Part shown: piece after piece, positions 25,277-32,965 of the stretch
Numbering within the stretch: position 1 is the stretch's first letter
Layout of the letters: each line of letters begins with the position of its first letter
The notes under the pieces: model-generated
What the model was told of the DNA's origin: nothing
The model's database searches: none
The model's input: the letters and a program-made list of their open reading frames with translations, nothing else
NCBI RefSeq assembly: GCF_000442275.2
Contig: NZ_KE557311.1
Location: forward strand, 97,312 to 139,962
Reading direction: 5' to 3'
DNA: 42,651 nt
Origin: Litoreibacter arenae DSM 19593
GTDB taxonomy: Bacteria; Pseudomonadota; Alphaproteobacteria; Rhodobacterales; Rhodobacteraceae
Program-made: the position numbers and the translations under genes

Positions 25277-25744
25277 TCAATCATTCAAAATCATCGGCGT
25301 CGCCGTAATCGCTATATGTCCATCATCCAATAACTTGGGGAGGTGATATTCTGGGTCCAGTTTAAATTTCTCGATGCTGCCAATCTCCGGCATTCCAGCG
25401 CCGATATACCCGTAAAAACCACCATACGTCCGCGCTTTTGCAGCCAGAGATTCCGGTGCCCGTCCGGAATAGGGAAGTCCGAAGATAATCCGGCCATCCG
25501 CTGTTATGCCGACAAAATAGTGCTCTCCCTGACTATCCTTGAAGTATATAGGATATTCTTGACCAAACTGAGTTTCCAAGAACTTGACCAATTCATTCAG
25601 CCCGGAGAATGACCGCTCGACTTCGCCCATCCAAGGAAACTCGTAGAGATTTGTATTAGGTATCAACCCATTATCTTCAACGAACTTCAATATCTCGGAA
25701 ACCGGCCTTTGGGAGGCAAAGTAAAACAAAGCATTTGCATCCAT
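25277..25744 (-). CDS. Small protein of unknown function
   Basis: The 155-residue product is soluble and acidic, without a signal peptide or Cys. Notable stretches are 'LKFVEDNGLIPNTNLYEFPWMGEVERSFSGLNELVKFLETQFGQEYPIYFKDSQGEHYFVGITADGRIIFGLPYSG', which looks like a compact alpha/beta domain. ATG 25744 is preferred over the upstream GTG 25822 because the added residues look non-coding. The size and its place beside a membrane protein resemble immunity-type or plasmid cargo genes, but no toxin partner is visible and I do not assign a function. Confidence 0.5.
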   Translation of the reverse strand: MDANALFYFASQRPVSEILKFVEDNGLIPNTNLYEFPWMGEVERSFSGLNELVKFLETQFGQEYPIYFKDSQGEHYFVGITADGRIIFGLPYSGRAPESLAAKARTYGGFYGYIGAGMPEIGSIEKFKLDPEYHLPKLLDDGHIAITATPMILND

Positions 25745-26740
25745 CTTAACGCCCCCGTGCCAAGCCGGCGCTGACAAATTTGCCAATGTCGCGAAGCTCG
25801 TAATAATAGAGCTGCTGACCACCTATCGTTGCTCTGAACTCGGTCATCCTAGCCGGTGGGCCTGCAGGATATCCACGGACGGCCTACGGTTTCATCACTA
25901 TTCTAACCGTGTAAGCACTTGTTCACACTTGGACAACAGCGGCATTGAATAGGCTTTGCAGTTCGTCAGCTTGTGCGGATGTGCCCCTAGTTTCCTATAC
26001 GCCTGCTTCGTTCATTTTCTTCTGTTTCATTTCATAGTCAACGGGCGACAACATGCCGTTGTTCGTGTCTTGCCTGTTCGGACGAGGTTCCGGCGATACG
26101 GCAACTTGAATTTCACCTCAACCGGTGGGGTTGCACGGCTGCTATGGTGAATTCCGCTGCATTGCAAAACACGCGTTGCTGTACACGCGAAGAAATGCTG
26201 CGTGAGCAAGAGCAAAAGGCTGGTTCGTCCCGCGTTTTGCGTGTTGGAACGTGGTGCAGCGAACAGCAGAGTCTACTGAACCAGTCACACGTTGATAACA
26301 CAGTGAAGATGTTAGGAGAGTCCTGATCAACCGATGCTGCAGGATTGTCGAATGGCTGCTTCAGGTCAGATCAAAGGGTTTAGCAGGGACTGGACCGATA
26401 GCTTGGAGTGATTCGAAAGCCTGAAGTTGACCCAGTTGTGACAAAAAACGGTTCATCCTTCACTTTCTAAAGCTCACACTCCAGTGCAAGTCCCAGCATG
26501 TAAGAACAGACATGCGACCATAACTGTAGTGCCGAGTCCGCCCACCTGGTCACGAAACACTCCGTTGTCTCGCCTCGATCGGTCTAGGGCATGGCGGATG
26601 CTATTTCTGTCATGACGCGCACGTTCGCGTCGCAGTGGAGGACAAGCGCATGGGCGAATTACCTGCATTGTCCCGAAGTGCATCGGCTCATCGGCACACA
26701 AGGGCCAATGACCAACCATTTTGGAGGACGAGGTGAACAG
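25745..26740. other. Gene-poor scar region
   Basis: About 1 kb between the small unknown gene and the TRAP locus contains no complete gene. It holds an IS3-family OrfB tail at 25994-26065 and otherwise sequence with only short frames in all directions. The mixture suggests repeated insertion and deletion at this junction between the replicon and the transporter cargo. Confidence 0.55.
25994..26065 (-). mobile_element. Remnant of an IS3-family OrfB C terminus
   Basis: The minus strand encodes 'NNGMLSPVDYEMKQKKMNEAGV' followed by a stop at 25994. 'LSPxxYE' followed by a basic tail is the classic end of IS3-family OrfB proteins. Nothing upstream in the same frame resembles the catalytic core, so only the tail survives. 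It differs from the OrfB at 15593, so it came from another element. Confidence 0.62.
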
Positions 26741-28027
26741 TTAGGGTCCGTAAAACACGCCCACAAGCCAGAGAGGAACGGCGGGCACGTAAGTGACGAT
26801 CAACAGGACGAAAACCAGGACCGCGATAAACGGAAGGTTTGTCTTCGTCGTCTCCCAAACGTCGGTCTTGGCGATTGAGCAAGCGGTAACGAGAACGCTT
26901 GCCACCGGCGGCGTCTGCTGGCCGAGCGCAATGTTAAGGGTGAGCAGGATGCCAAAATGGACGGGGTCGATGCCCAACTGGTTCACGAGGGGCATAAAGA
27001 TCGGCACGGTCAAAATGATCGCCGCCGCACCGTGCAACACCATTCCAATAAATAGCAGGAACACGTTTATGATCATCAGGACAAGGAAGGGATTTTCAGT
27101 CAACGTCGTAATGCCTGCGGCCAGTTTCTGCGGCATCTGCGTCTCGGTTAGGTAGAGCCCCAGAACGGCAGAAGACGCGACGAGCAGCATCACGACCGAC
27201 GTTTGCAGAACACCATCTATGAGCGCGGCGTAGAGTTTGCGCAGATTTAGTTCGCGGTAGACTAGAAGACCGATGGACAGCGCCGCGAGAACAGCGATAC
27301 CCGCGCCCTCGGTTGCGGTAACTATGCCGCCGAAAATGCCGCCGAGGATGATGACGGGCAGCATCAGCGCCCAGGCCGCCTCGCGGGTGGCGTGCCAGAG
27401 ACGGCACAGAGAGAAGCTTTCTTCGCGCGGGAGATCATAGCGGATAGCGAAATAGTAGCACATGCCCATCAGGAGCGAGGCACCGAGCAGGCCAGGCACA
27501 ATTCCTGCCACGAATAGCTGCACAATCGACGTGTTTGAAAGCGCACCATACAAGATCATCGGTATGGACGGCGGAATGATGATGGCCAGCGACGCGGTGG
27601 ACGAGGTGAGCGCCGCAGCAAAACGAGGTGAATAGCCCTTGCGCTTCATTGCGGGAATCAGAACTGACCCCGTTGCCGCCACGTCCGCCACGGCGGAGCC
27701 CGAGATTTCCGCGAAGAAAAGCGAGACGCCTACGTTCACCATGGCCAGCCCGCCGCGCACGAAGCCGATCAAAGCCGAGACGAAGGCAATCAGCCGGGTC
27801 GAGATGCCACCGGTGTTCATCAATGCGCCCGCCAGAATGAACAGCGGGATCGCGATCAACGGAAAGCTTGTGGCACCGTCGAAGAGCGACAGGGCCGCGT
27901 TTAGAAAGCCGAGGTGTCCGTTCAGCAACCAGACGCCGATCAGGGCGCTGGCCAGAATCGACACCGCAATCGGCAGGCCCGCGGCGATCAGGAGGAACAT
28001 CGACAGGAGAACGAGCGCTTCGGTCAC
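26741..28027 (-). CDS. dctM: TRAP transporter large permease subunit (DctM)
   Basis: This 428-residue permease has about 12 hydrophobic segments and the DctM signatures 'FPLIAIPLFILAGALMNTGGISTRLIAF', 'FFAEISGSAVADVAATGSVLIPAMKRKGYS', 'IIPPSIPMILYGALSNTS' and 'GIDPVHFGILLTLNIALGQQTPPVASVLF'-like text near the end. The GTG start at 28027 overlaps the dctQ stop (GTGA), as in coupled TRAP operons. It is the last gene of the leftward set pdxA2-dctP-dctQ-dctM. The substrate is inferred to be a sugar acid from the PdxA2 neighbour. Confidence 0.87.
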   Translation of the reverse strand: MTEALVLLSMFLLIAAGLPIAVSILASALIGVWLLNGHLGFLNAALSLFDGATSFPLIAIPLFILAGALMNTGGISTRLIAFVSALIGFVRGGLAMVNVGVSLFFAEISGSAVADVAATGSVLIPAMKRKGYSPRFAAALTSSTASLAIIIPPSIPMILYGALSNTSIVQLFVAGIVPGLLGASLLMGMCYYFAIRYDLPREESFSLCRLWHATREAAWALMLPVIILGGIFGGIVTATEGAGIAVLAALSIGLLVYRELNLRKLYAALIDGVLQTSVVMLLVASSAVLGLYLTETQMPQKLAAGITTLTENPFLVLMIINVFLLFIGMVLHGAAAIILTVPIFMPLVNQLGIDPVHFGILLTLNIALGQQTPPVASVLVTACSIAKTDVWETTKTNLPFIAVLVFVLLIVTYVPAVPLWLVGVFYGP

Positions 28028-28578
28028 GTTTTGCGACCTGCGCGGGACAGTTCCGCTTCGGCGCGCGCGATCTCCTGCGCGATCTCCTCGCTTTCGGGGT
28101 CGGCGCCTGCTCGAACGGATGCAAGACGTTCGGGGAGGGTCAGCACGCGCGCCAGCACCATGAAAGCCGCAGCTACCGGCAGGATACCCTGAACGAATGT
28201 GCGCGGCACAAACCGAAGGGTTGTCATCGTCTCGGAGCCGAAGAAGTCCAGAATGGCCCAACCAGCCCAGACGACGATCCCAAAGGTGGCTATGAAGACT
28301 GCCTCGACCAGCCAGAACAGAGGTATGCGAATGGGGCCCGGAAGGCCGAACAGCAATCCGTTGAAGCCAAGGTGGGCATTGCGAAGGACAGCCAGCGCGG
28401 CCCCGGTGAAGGTGATCCAAGCCAGTAGGACGGACGAAACCTCGTCGTACCATATCAGAGATGATCCAGAATAGCGGAAGCCAACACCCATCAGAACGAT
28501 GCAAGCGAGCGCGACGATCATCGCCAGCGTCGCTGCCTGCAGGCCGATATCAAGCGTTCGGATGGCCAGATCGCGCAT
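28024..28578 (-). CDS. dctQ: TRAP transporter small membrane subunit (DctQ)
   Basis: The 184-residue product has four hydrophobic helices and the DctQ motif 'WYDEVSSVLLAWITFTGAALAVLRNAHLGF'. The C-terminal tail ('ADPESEEIAQEIARAEAELSRAGRKT') is longer and more charged than usual and is probably cytoplasmic. ATG 28578 follows AGGAGC by about 8 bases. It lies 85 bases after dctP and overlaps dctM by four bases. Confidence 0.83.
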   Translation of the reverse strand: MRDLAIRTLDIGLQAATLAMIVALACIVLMGVGFRYSGSSLIWYDEVSSVLLAWITFTGAALAVLRNAHLGFNGLLFGLPGPIRIPLFWLVEAVFIATFGIVVWAGWAILDFFGSETMTTLRFVPRTFVQGILPVAAAFMVLARVLTLPERLASVRAGADPESEEIAQEIARAEAELSRAGRKT

Positions 28579-28663
28579 ATCGGACGCTCCTGTAAATGGC
28601 GGAATCAAAGGAAGGGGCGGCACGCCAATCTGACGCGCACGCCCGGTGTTTATCCGGACCGGA

Positions 28664-29647
28664 TCAGGATCCGTCACCTGCTAGCGCGAGGGCTTCGTCG
28701 ATCATCGCCTGACCGTTCTCGACCTCGTCCGCGAACTTCTGGTAGATGGGCTTGGAGGCCTCGACAAAAGCCGCACGATCGGCTTGGTTCACCTGCATCC
28801 CAGCCTCGGTAAGCGTCGTAAGAAGATCGTCGTCCTGACTTGCCCCCTGCTCGCGCGCCCAGACCGCAACTTCCTGCGCGGTTTCAGACAGAATGGTCTG
28901 TATCTTCGAATCCAGCTTGGCAAAGGTATCGATACCCACGGTCGGGTAGGCCGGCGAATAGACGTGGCCGGTCATCGACAGATACTCCTGTACTTCCTCG
29001 AATTTGGCCCCGGCAATATTGGTCAGCGGGTTCTCCTGCCCGTCGATGACGCCGGTTTGCAGCGCCACGAAGACTTCGGAGAAGGCCATCGGCGTCGGGT
29101 TCGCACCCCATTCCTCGAACATGGAAACACGCCATGAGGAATTCGGCGTCCGAATCTTCAGCCCTTCCAGATCGGCGGGAACGTTGATAGGGCGGTCGTT
29201 GTTCGTGATCTGACGAAAACCGTTTTCCCATACAGCGAGTGGTCGGTATCCCTGCGCCTCGGCGGCAGGAACCAGCGTGTTGCTGAATAAGGTCTCGTCC
29301 ATTCGGGCCAGATGATCACGATTGGCGACGAGGAAGGGCAGATCGAAGATGGCGTATTCAGGTGCGATCTCCGGCATGATAGACGAGGGCAGGGTGATGT
29401 GCATCGTTCCCAGCCGGATCTTCTGAAGCATGTCCTTGTCCTTGCCCAGTTGCGAGCTGTCAAAGACTTTGACCTCCCCCAGATCGCCCAGCTTCTCGTT
29501 GGCACGACGCTGGAACTCGTAGGCTGATTGCCCCTGCAACGAGTTTGGCGTCGCCGAGATCCCGAAGATGATCTCCTCTTGGGCCGTGGCCATGCCACTC
29601 CACGCGATTGTCAGCGCGATCAGCGCGCTCAGCTTCTTGGTTTTCAT
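28664..29647 (-). CDS. dctP: TRAP substrate-binding protein (DctP family)
   Basis: The 327-residue periplasmic protein has a signal peptide ending at 'GMATAQ', the conserved Arg region 'GLKIRTPNSSWR', and 'EVFVALQTGVIDGQENPLTNIAGAKFEEVQEYLSMTGH'. These are DctP features, and 'GQENPL' is typical of the acid-sugar and uronate branches. ATG 29647 follows GGGAGGA by 4-5 bases. It is separated from pdxA2 by 46 bases on the same strand. The ligand cannot be read from sequence; genome context of PdxA2 suggests a four-carbon acid sugar. Confidence 0.85.
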   Translation of the reverse strand: MKTKKLSALIALTIAWSGMATAQEEIIFGISATPNSLQGQSAYEFQRRANEKLGDLGEVKVFDSSQLGKDKDMLQKIRLGTMHITLPSSIMPEIAPEYAIFDLPFLVANRDHLARMDETLFSNTLVPAAEAQGYRPLAVWENGFRQITNNDRPINVPADLEGLKIRTPNSSWRVSMFEEWGANPTPMAFSEVFVALQTGVIDGQENPLTNIAGAKFEEVQEYLSMTGHVYSPAYPTVGIDTFAKLDSKIQTILSETAQEVAVWAREQGASQDDDLLTTLTEAGMQVNQADRAAFVEASKPIYQKFADEVENGQAMIDEALALAGDGS

Positions 29648-29693
29648 GTCATCCTCCCTGAATGATCCATTGTGTCGGCACGCGCCGACTGTC

Positions 29694-30794
29694 TTAGCTT
29701 CTGTTTGCACCCTCGATGACATTGATGGGCTGCGCGCCATATCGAGGGCAACTTTGCAACGCCGCGATTAAATCCTTGCGGGCCGCATAATCGGCATTTC
29801 TTTGCGGCGCGCGCGCCGCCAGACGGCGGCCAAGCTTCAAGGCAGCCATCGTAGCCCCCATGTCGGCGACACCTTGGCCCGCGATGTCATAGGCCGTGCC
29901 ATGCGCCGGCGTGACGATGGGAAAGCCATAGCCGGCAATCAGCGTCACGCCCCGGTCGAATCCGATTAGCTTCATGGCGATCTGCCCCTGATCATGAAAC
30001 ATGGTCAGTACTGCGTCGAACTCACCCTTGAGAGCGCGCACAAACACCGTGTCCGAGGGCACGGGCCCCTTCACGGCCATCTGCTCCGCCTTTGCGCGTT
30101 CCACGGCCGGAAGGATGATATCCTCGTCTTCCGAACCGAAATTACGACCATCACCCGCATGTGGGTTGAGAGCCGCGACGCCAATACGCGGGCGTTCGAT
30201 CCCTGCGTCCTGCATCACCTCGACAGTTAATTTCAGGCTATCAAAGATGCGATCAGGACTCAGCAGTCCGGCCACATCACGCAGTGGGACATGGGACGTG
30301 ACACGCGCGTTCCACACCTCGTCGAGCACGTTGAACTCTCGCCCCGATCGGGGCGCATCCAACACGGCGTCGATGAAGCCGATCTCGTCGATGTAATCCG
30401 TCTTGGCCATCCGCATTGCGGCCTTGTTGAACGGTGTAAATGCCACGGCATCGACCAGACCTACCTTCGCTGTCAAAAGCGCCGCCCGGAAGTTCTCCAG
30501 CGCAGCCGCCCCAGCCCGGGACGTCGCCACGCCGACGGTCGCATCGTCGGGGTCGCAATTGCCCAGATCGATCAGCACACTGCCTTCGGTCAGTCGGGAC
30601 AGGGCATTCAGGTCCGCCGTGGCAAAGTCCAGCACCACACCCGCCTGCTGGGCGCCCAAATCCAGCGCGCGCCGATCACCGAACACGATCATATCGGCCC
30701 CGGTTTGGATGTCTGAAAGGATACGGGCGGCAAGCTCCAAGCCGATGCCGCCTGCATCTCCAAGTGCCAATGCTATTCGTCTTACATCCACCAT
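29694..30794 (-). CDS. pdxA2: PdxA2-type 4-phospho-acid-sugar dehydrogenase
   Basis: This 366-residue protein belongs to the PdxA family of NAD-dependent, metal-binding beta-decarboxylating dehydrogenases. The three metal-binding His appear in 'RVTSHVPLRDV', 'AALNPHAGDGRNFGSEDEDII' and 'PAHGTAYDIAGQG'. The N-terminal loop is 'LGDAGGIGLELAA' rather than the usual GDPAGIGPE, a marked change. With a TRAP system and a GntR/FCD regulator it fits the PdxA2 branch acting on 4-phospho-threonate or erythronate rather than vitamin B6 synthesis. The DUF1537 kinase that should supply the substrate is absent. ATG 30794 was chosen over a start 7 codons upstream that overlaps the operator. Confidence 0.75.
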   Translation of the reverse strand: MVDVRRIALALGDAGGIGLELAARILSDIQTGADMIVFGDRRALDLGAQQAGVVLDFATADLNALSRLTEGSVLIDLGNCDPDDATVGVATSRAGAAALENFRAALLTAKVGLVDAVAFTPFNKAAMRMAKTDYIDEIGFIDAVLDAPRSGREFNVLDEVWNARVTSHVPLRDVAGLLSPDRIFDSLKLTVEVMQDAGIERPRIGVAALNPHAGDGRNFGSEDEDIILPAVERAKAEQMAVKGPVPSDTVFVRALKGEFDAVLTMFHDQGQIAMKLIGFDRGVTLIAGYGFPIVTPAHGTAYDIAGQGVADMGATMAALKLGRRLAARAPQRNADYAARKDLIAALQSCPRYGAQPINVIEGANRS

Positions 30795-30805
30795 CAAACC
30801 CTCAG

Positions 30806-30815
30806 TTGTATACAA
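30806..30815. promoter_or_regulatory. GntR/FCD-type operator between pdxA2 and its regulator
   Basis: TTGTATACAA is a perfect 10-bp palindrome of the GTnnAC class used by FCD-domain GntR regulators. It lies in the 82-base spacer between the divergent pdxA2 operon and the regulator, 12 bases upstream of the pdxA2 ATG, so binding would block pdxA2 transcription or translation start. Confidence 0.65.
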
Positions 30816-30876
30816 AATACATAAATGATCTCGAAAGACAAGAAGACCGCTGATAAAAGCAGGATAAATTCAGGAG

Positions 30877-31566
30877 ATGACCTTGCGCGAAGCCCCTCAA
30901 TCCCCGATCCATACCATTTCGAAACGCAGTCTGCATGATCAGGCTGTGGAGCAAATTCGTGATCTGATAATCGAAGGATATCTCGAACCGGGGCAACGTA
31001 TCGACGAGGCTGCCTTGATTGCCGATCTCGGTATATCGCGCACCCCGTTCCGCGAAGCGTTGAGAACGCTCGCGGCGGAAGGGCTCATTGAGATCCGGCC
31101 CTCTCGGGGAAGCGTTGTACGGAAGCTTTCGGCCGAAGAAGTCAAAAGCATGCTCGAACTACAGGCTCATCTGGAGAGCCTGGCCGGTCGCCTCGCTTGC
31201 GAGCGCGCAACGGATGCACAGATCGCGGAGCTCCTCGATATCCACGACCGGATGATCGTTCTCTACGAGGCGAGGGACCGGCTTCGCTATTACAAGCTGA
31301 ACCAAGCTTTCCATACGCAACTTGCCGAAGCGGCAGGAAACAGCGCGCTCACTGAAACACAACGCAGTTTGCAGGCGCGACTGAAGCGTATCCGCTTCAT
31401 CGGGAACCGTCAGCCGGACTTCTGGGAAGCCGCAGTGCGAGAGCATACGGAGATGGCCAATGCGCTGCGTGAGAGAGACGGCAAACGACTCGCCGAGACG
31501 ATGGCACGGCATCTGACGAATACTTGGGACCGCGTGCGCAATGTTGTCAATTCCGAAGGCAGATGA
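30877..31566 (+). CDS. GntR-family (FCD) transcriptional regulator
   Basis: The 229-residue product has an N-terminal winged helix ('IDEAALIADLGISRTPFREALRTLAAEGLIEIRPSRGSVV', about residues 43-82) and an FCD ligand domain with 'DIHDRMIVLYE', 'LNQAFHTQLAEAAGN' and 'REHTEMANALRERDG', which supply the metal-site residues. It probably represses the divergent pdxA2-TRAP operon until the transported acid appears. AGGAG directly touches ATG 30877, so the TTG two codons later may be the real start. The gene ends 8 bases before IS6 copy 2, so any gene that followed it has been removed or displaced. Confidence 0.82.
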   Translation: MTLREAPQSPIHTISKRSLHDQAVEQIRDLIIEGYLEPGQRIDEAALIADLGISRTPFREALRTLAAEGLIEIRPSRGSVVRKLSAEEVKSMLELQAHLESLAGRLACERATDAQIAELLDIHDRMIVLYEARDRLRYYKLNQAFHTQLAEAAGNSALTETQRSLQARLKRIRFIGNRQPDFWEAAVREHTEMANALRERDGKRLAETMARHLTNTWDRVRNVVNSEGR

Positions 31567-31574
31567 ACACAAAG

Positions 31575-32384
31575 GGCATTGCCCACTTAACGGCAATGAC
31601 CTGTAATGGTCCCCAGGGGTGATTTTCTCAGGCGGTCATTTCGAGCGCATAACCGTGCTACAAGTCGAAGGCATTGGACCTTGCGTGGCGGTATGAGACG
31701 GTGGAGAGGCGATAGCGGCGGGGTCTGAACATAGCGTTGATTTGATCGTGAGCCGCGAGGAACCTCTGCGTCTGTCGGATTGATTTGAGCCGGCCCATGT
31801 CTTTCTCTCGTTTGCGGGTCGGCCGATGCGACCCCTTGATGCGGTTTTTGAGCCCTTTGTGTGGCCGATGATCAGCTTCTGGTGCAACGGTCCGGATCGG
31901 TTTGATGTAACTGCGCAATTCGTCCGTCACGACGACACGCGGTTTGCCAAAGCGGGCGATCGGTCGCGTAAGGAAACGCTTGGCAGCTTTGGCGTTTCGG
32001 CGCGGCTGCACAAGGACATCCAGCACGTCCCCGTTCGCATCCACTGCTCGCCGCGACCATATTTCACGCCGTTGATCGGAACGACGACTTCGTCTAGATG
32101 CCATTTGTCTGCAGCAGTGGGACGGTCACGCTTGATGCGATTGGCGAAATGCCAGCCACATAGGTTCACCATTTGCGCACGGTTTCCCGACTAACGGTTA
32201 CACCGCGTTCAGCGAGCAGATCCTCTACTGTCCGCCGTACTGAGCGCGAAGCGATGATAGGCCCATACGGCATAAGCCACGACTTTACGGGGGAAACGAT
32301 AGCGCTTCAGGCGCGGCATCTCAGCTGGTATCCTCATGACAAATCGCGAGCCGTGCCAAGGTGCGGTAGCAAATTGGCAGTACC
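31575..32384 (-). mobile_element. IS6-family insertion sequence, copy 2 of 2 (810 bp)
   Basis: This copy matches 48-857 base for base apart from two substitutions seen near its left end (31658 and 31673 region) and lies in the same orientation 31,527 bases away. Flanking octamers (ACACAAAG and GGTCAGCG) do not match each other or those of copy 1. Its right end cuts a GlxA-type regulator gene belonging to the hut side, and its left end lies 8 bases past the GntR gene. It is therefore the junction between the plasmid-like segment and the hut region. Confidence 0.9.
31628..32337 (-). pseudogene. IS6-family transposase, frameshifted, with an added stop
   Basis: This gene carries the same three frame errors as copy 1, so the damage predates the duplication. 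In addition a TGG (Trp) codon near the C terminus has become TAG, ending the last frame at 31658 instead of 31628, and an Asp two codons earlier has become Asn. The DDE core is otherwise the same as in copy 1. The sharing of lesions means that this copy arose by duplication, by recombination or by movement with a helper transposase. Confidence 0.85.
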
Positions 32385-32884
32385 GGTCAGCGTATTTTCC
32401 ACAAACACGGGCTGGTTTTCCTGATGCAGGGTGAAGATGCGGTCTTGCAGCAGGCCTACGCGCGCCAAGGTCGCAGCGCCCGTACAAATCCCCTCGACTT
32501 TCCCGCCAAAGCGAACATGTTTGCGAATCTGCGCAACCGTCATGTCAGCCGCAACATCCCCCCTGATTTCCCGAGCAGACCAGCAAACGCAGATCTTTTT
32601 GGCAAGGCGTTCAAGCTGGCATGAACGCTGACGTCCATCCCCGAGGAGTATCTGACGGCATGACCATCCTCGGAAAACACCGTCCAACGACAGAGCGGCT
32701 TCTGCGCCAGTTGATTGGCGATGCACAGTGGATCAAGGGCGGCGCCGAAGGCGAGCAACGTGAAACGGGGCAAGAGCAGGAACCCCAGATCCAACGGCGC
32801 TTTGAAACCTTCCACCGGGAAGAAAAACGCGCCTTCCGGGACCACTTCGGGTCCGAGGCCGGGATCAGGGTCACTGTTGCTCAT
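32385..32884 (-). pseudogene. GlxA-type AraC-family regulator, truncated and frameshifted
   Basis: The N-terminal part from ATG 32884 reads 'FLLLPRFTLLAFGAALDPLCIANQLAQKPLCRWTVFSEDGHAVRYSSGMDVSVHASL', the DJ-1/PfpI-like sensor domain of GlxA regulators. At 32560-32640 the frame changes at least once, near a run of six G. It then gives 'VAQIRKHVRFGGKVEGICTGAATLARVGLLQDRIFTLHQENQPVFVEN', the rest of the sensor domain with its 'CTGA' nucleophile-elbow position. IS6 copy 2 cuts it before the AraC DNA-binding domain. Relatives control catabolism of quaternary amines such as betaine and carnitine. It lies 81 bases downstream of the Rieske gene. Confidence 0.75.
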
Positions 32885-32965
32885 GACGATGGCAAGGCTA
32901 CCGGCAAGAGCGGCGCAGTCCGAGCCGACGTTGGAGACCTGGACTGCAACCAGCGGCAAATGCCG

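Noticed and set aside
26144-26326. Short rightward frame of about 60 codons in the scar region.
   Set aside because: No ribosome site, no family likeness, and surrounded by IS debris.
40-32392. Search for 8-bp target duplications linking the two IS6 copies in any pairing.
   Set aside because: The four flanking octamers (AGCACGAC, ATGCTGCC, ACACAAAG, GGTCAGCG) are all different.
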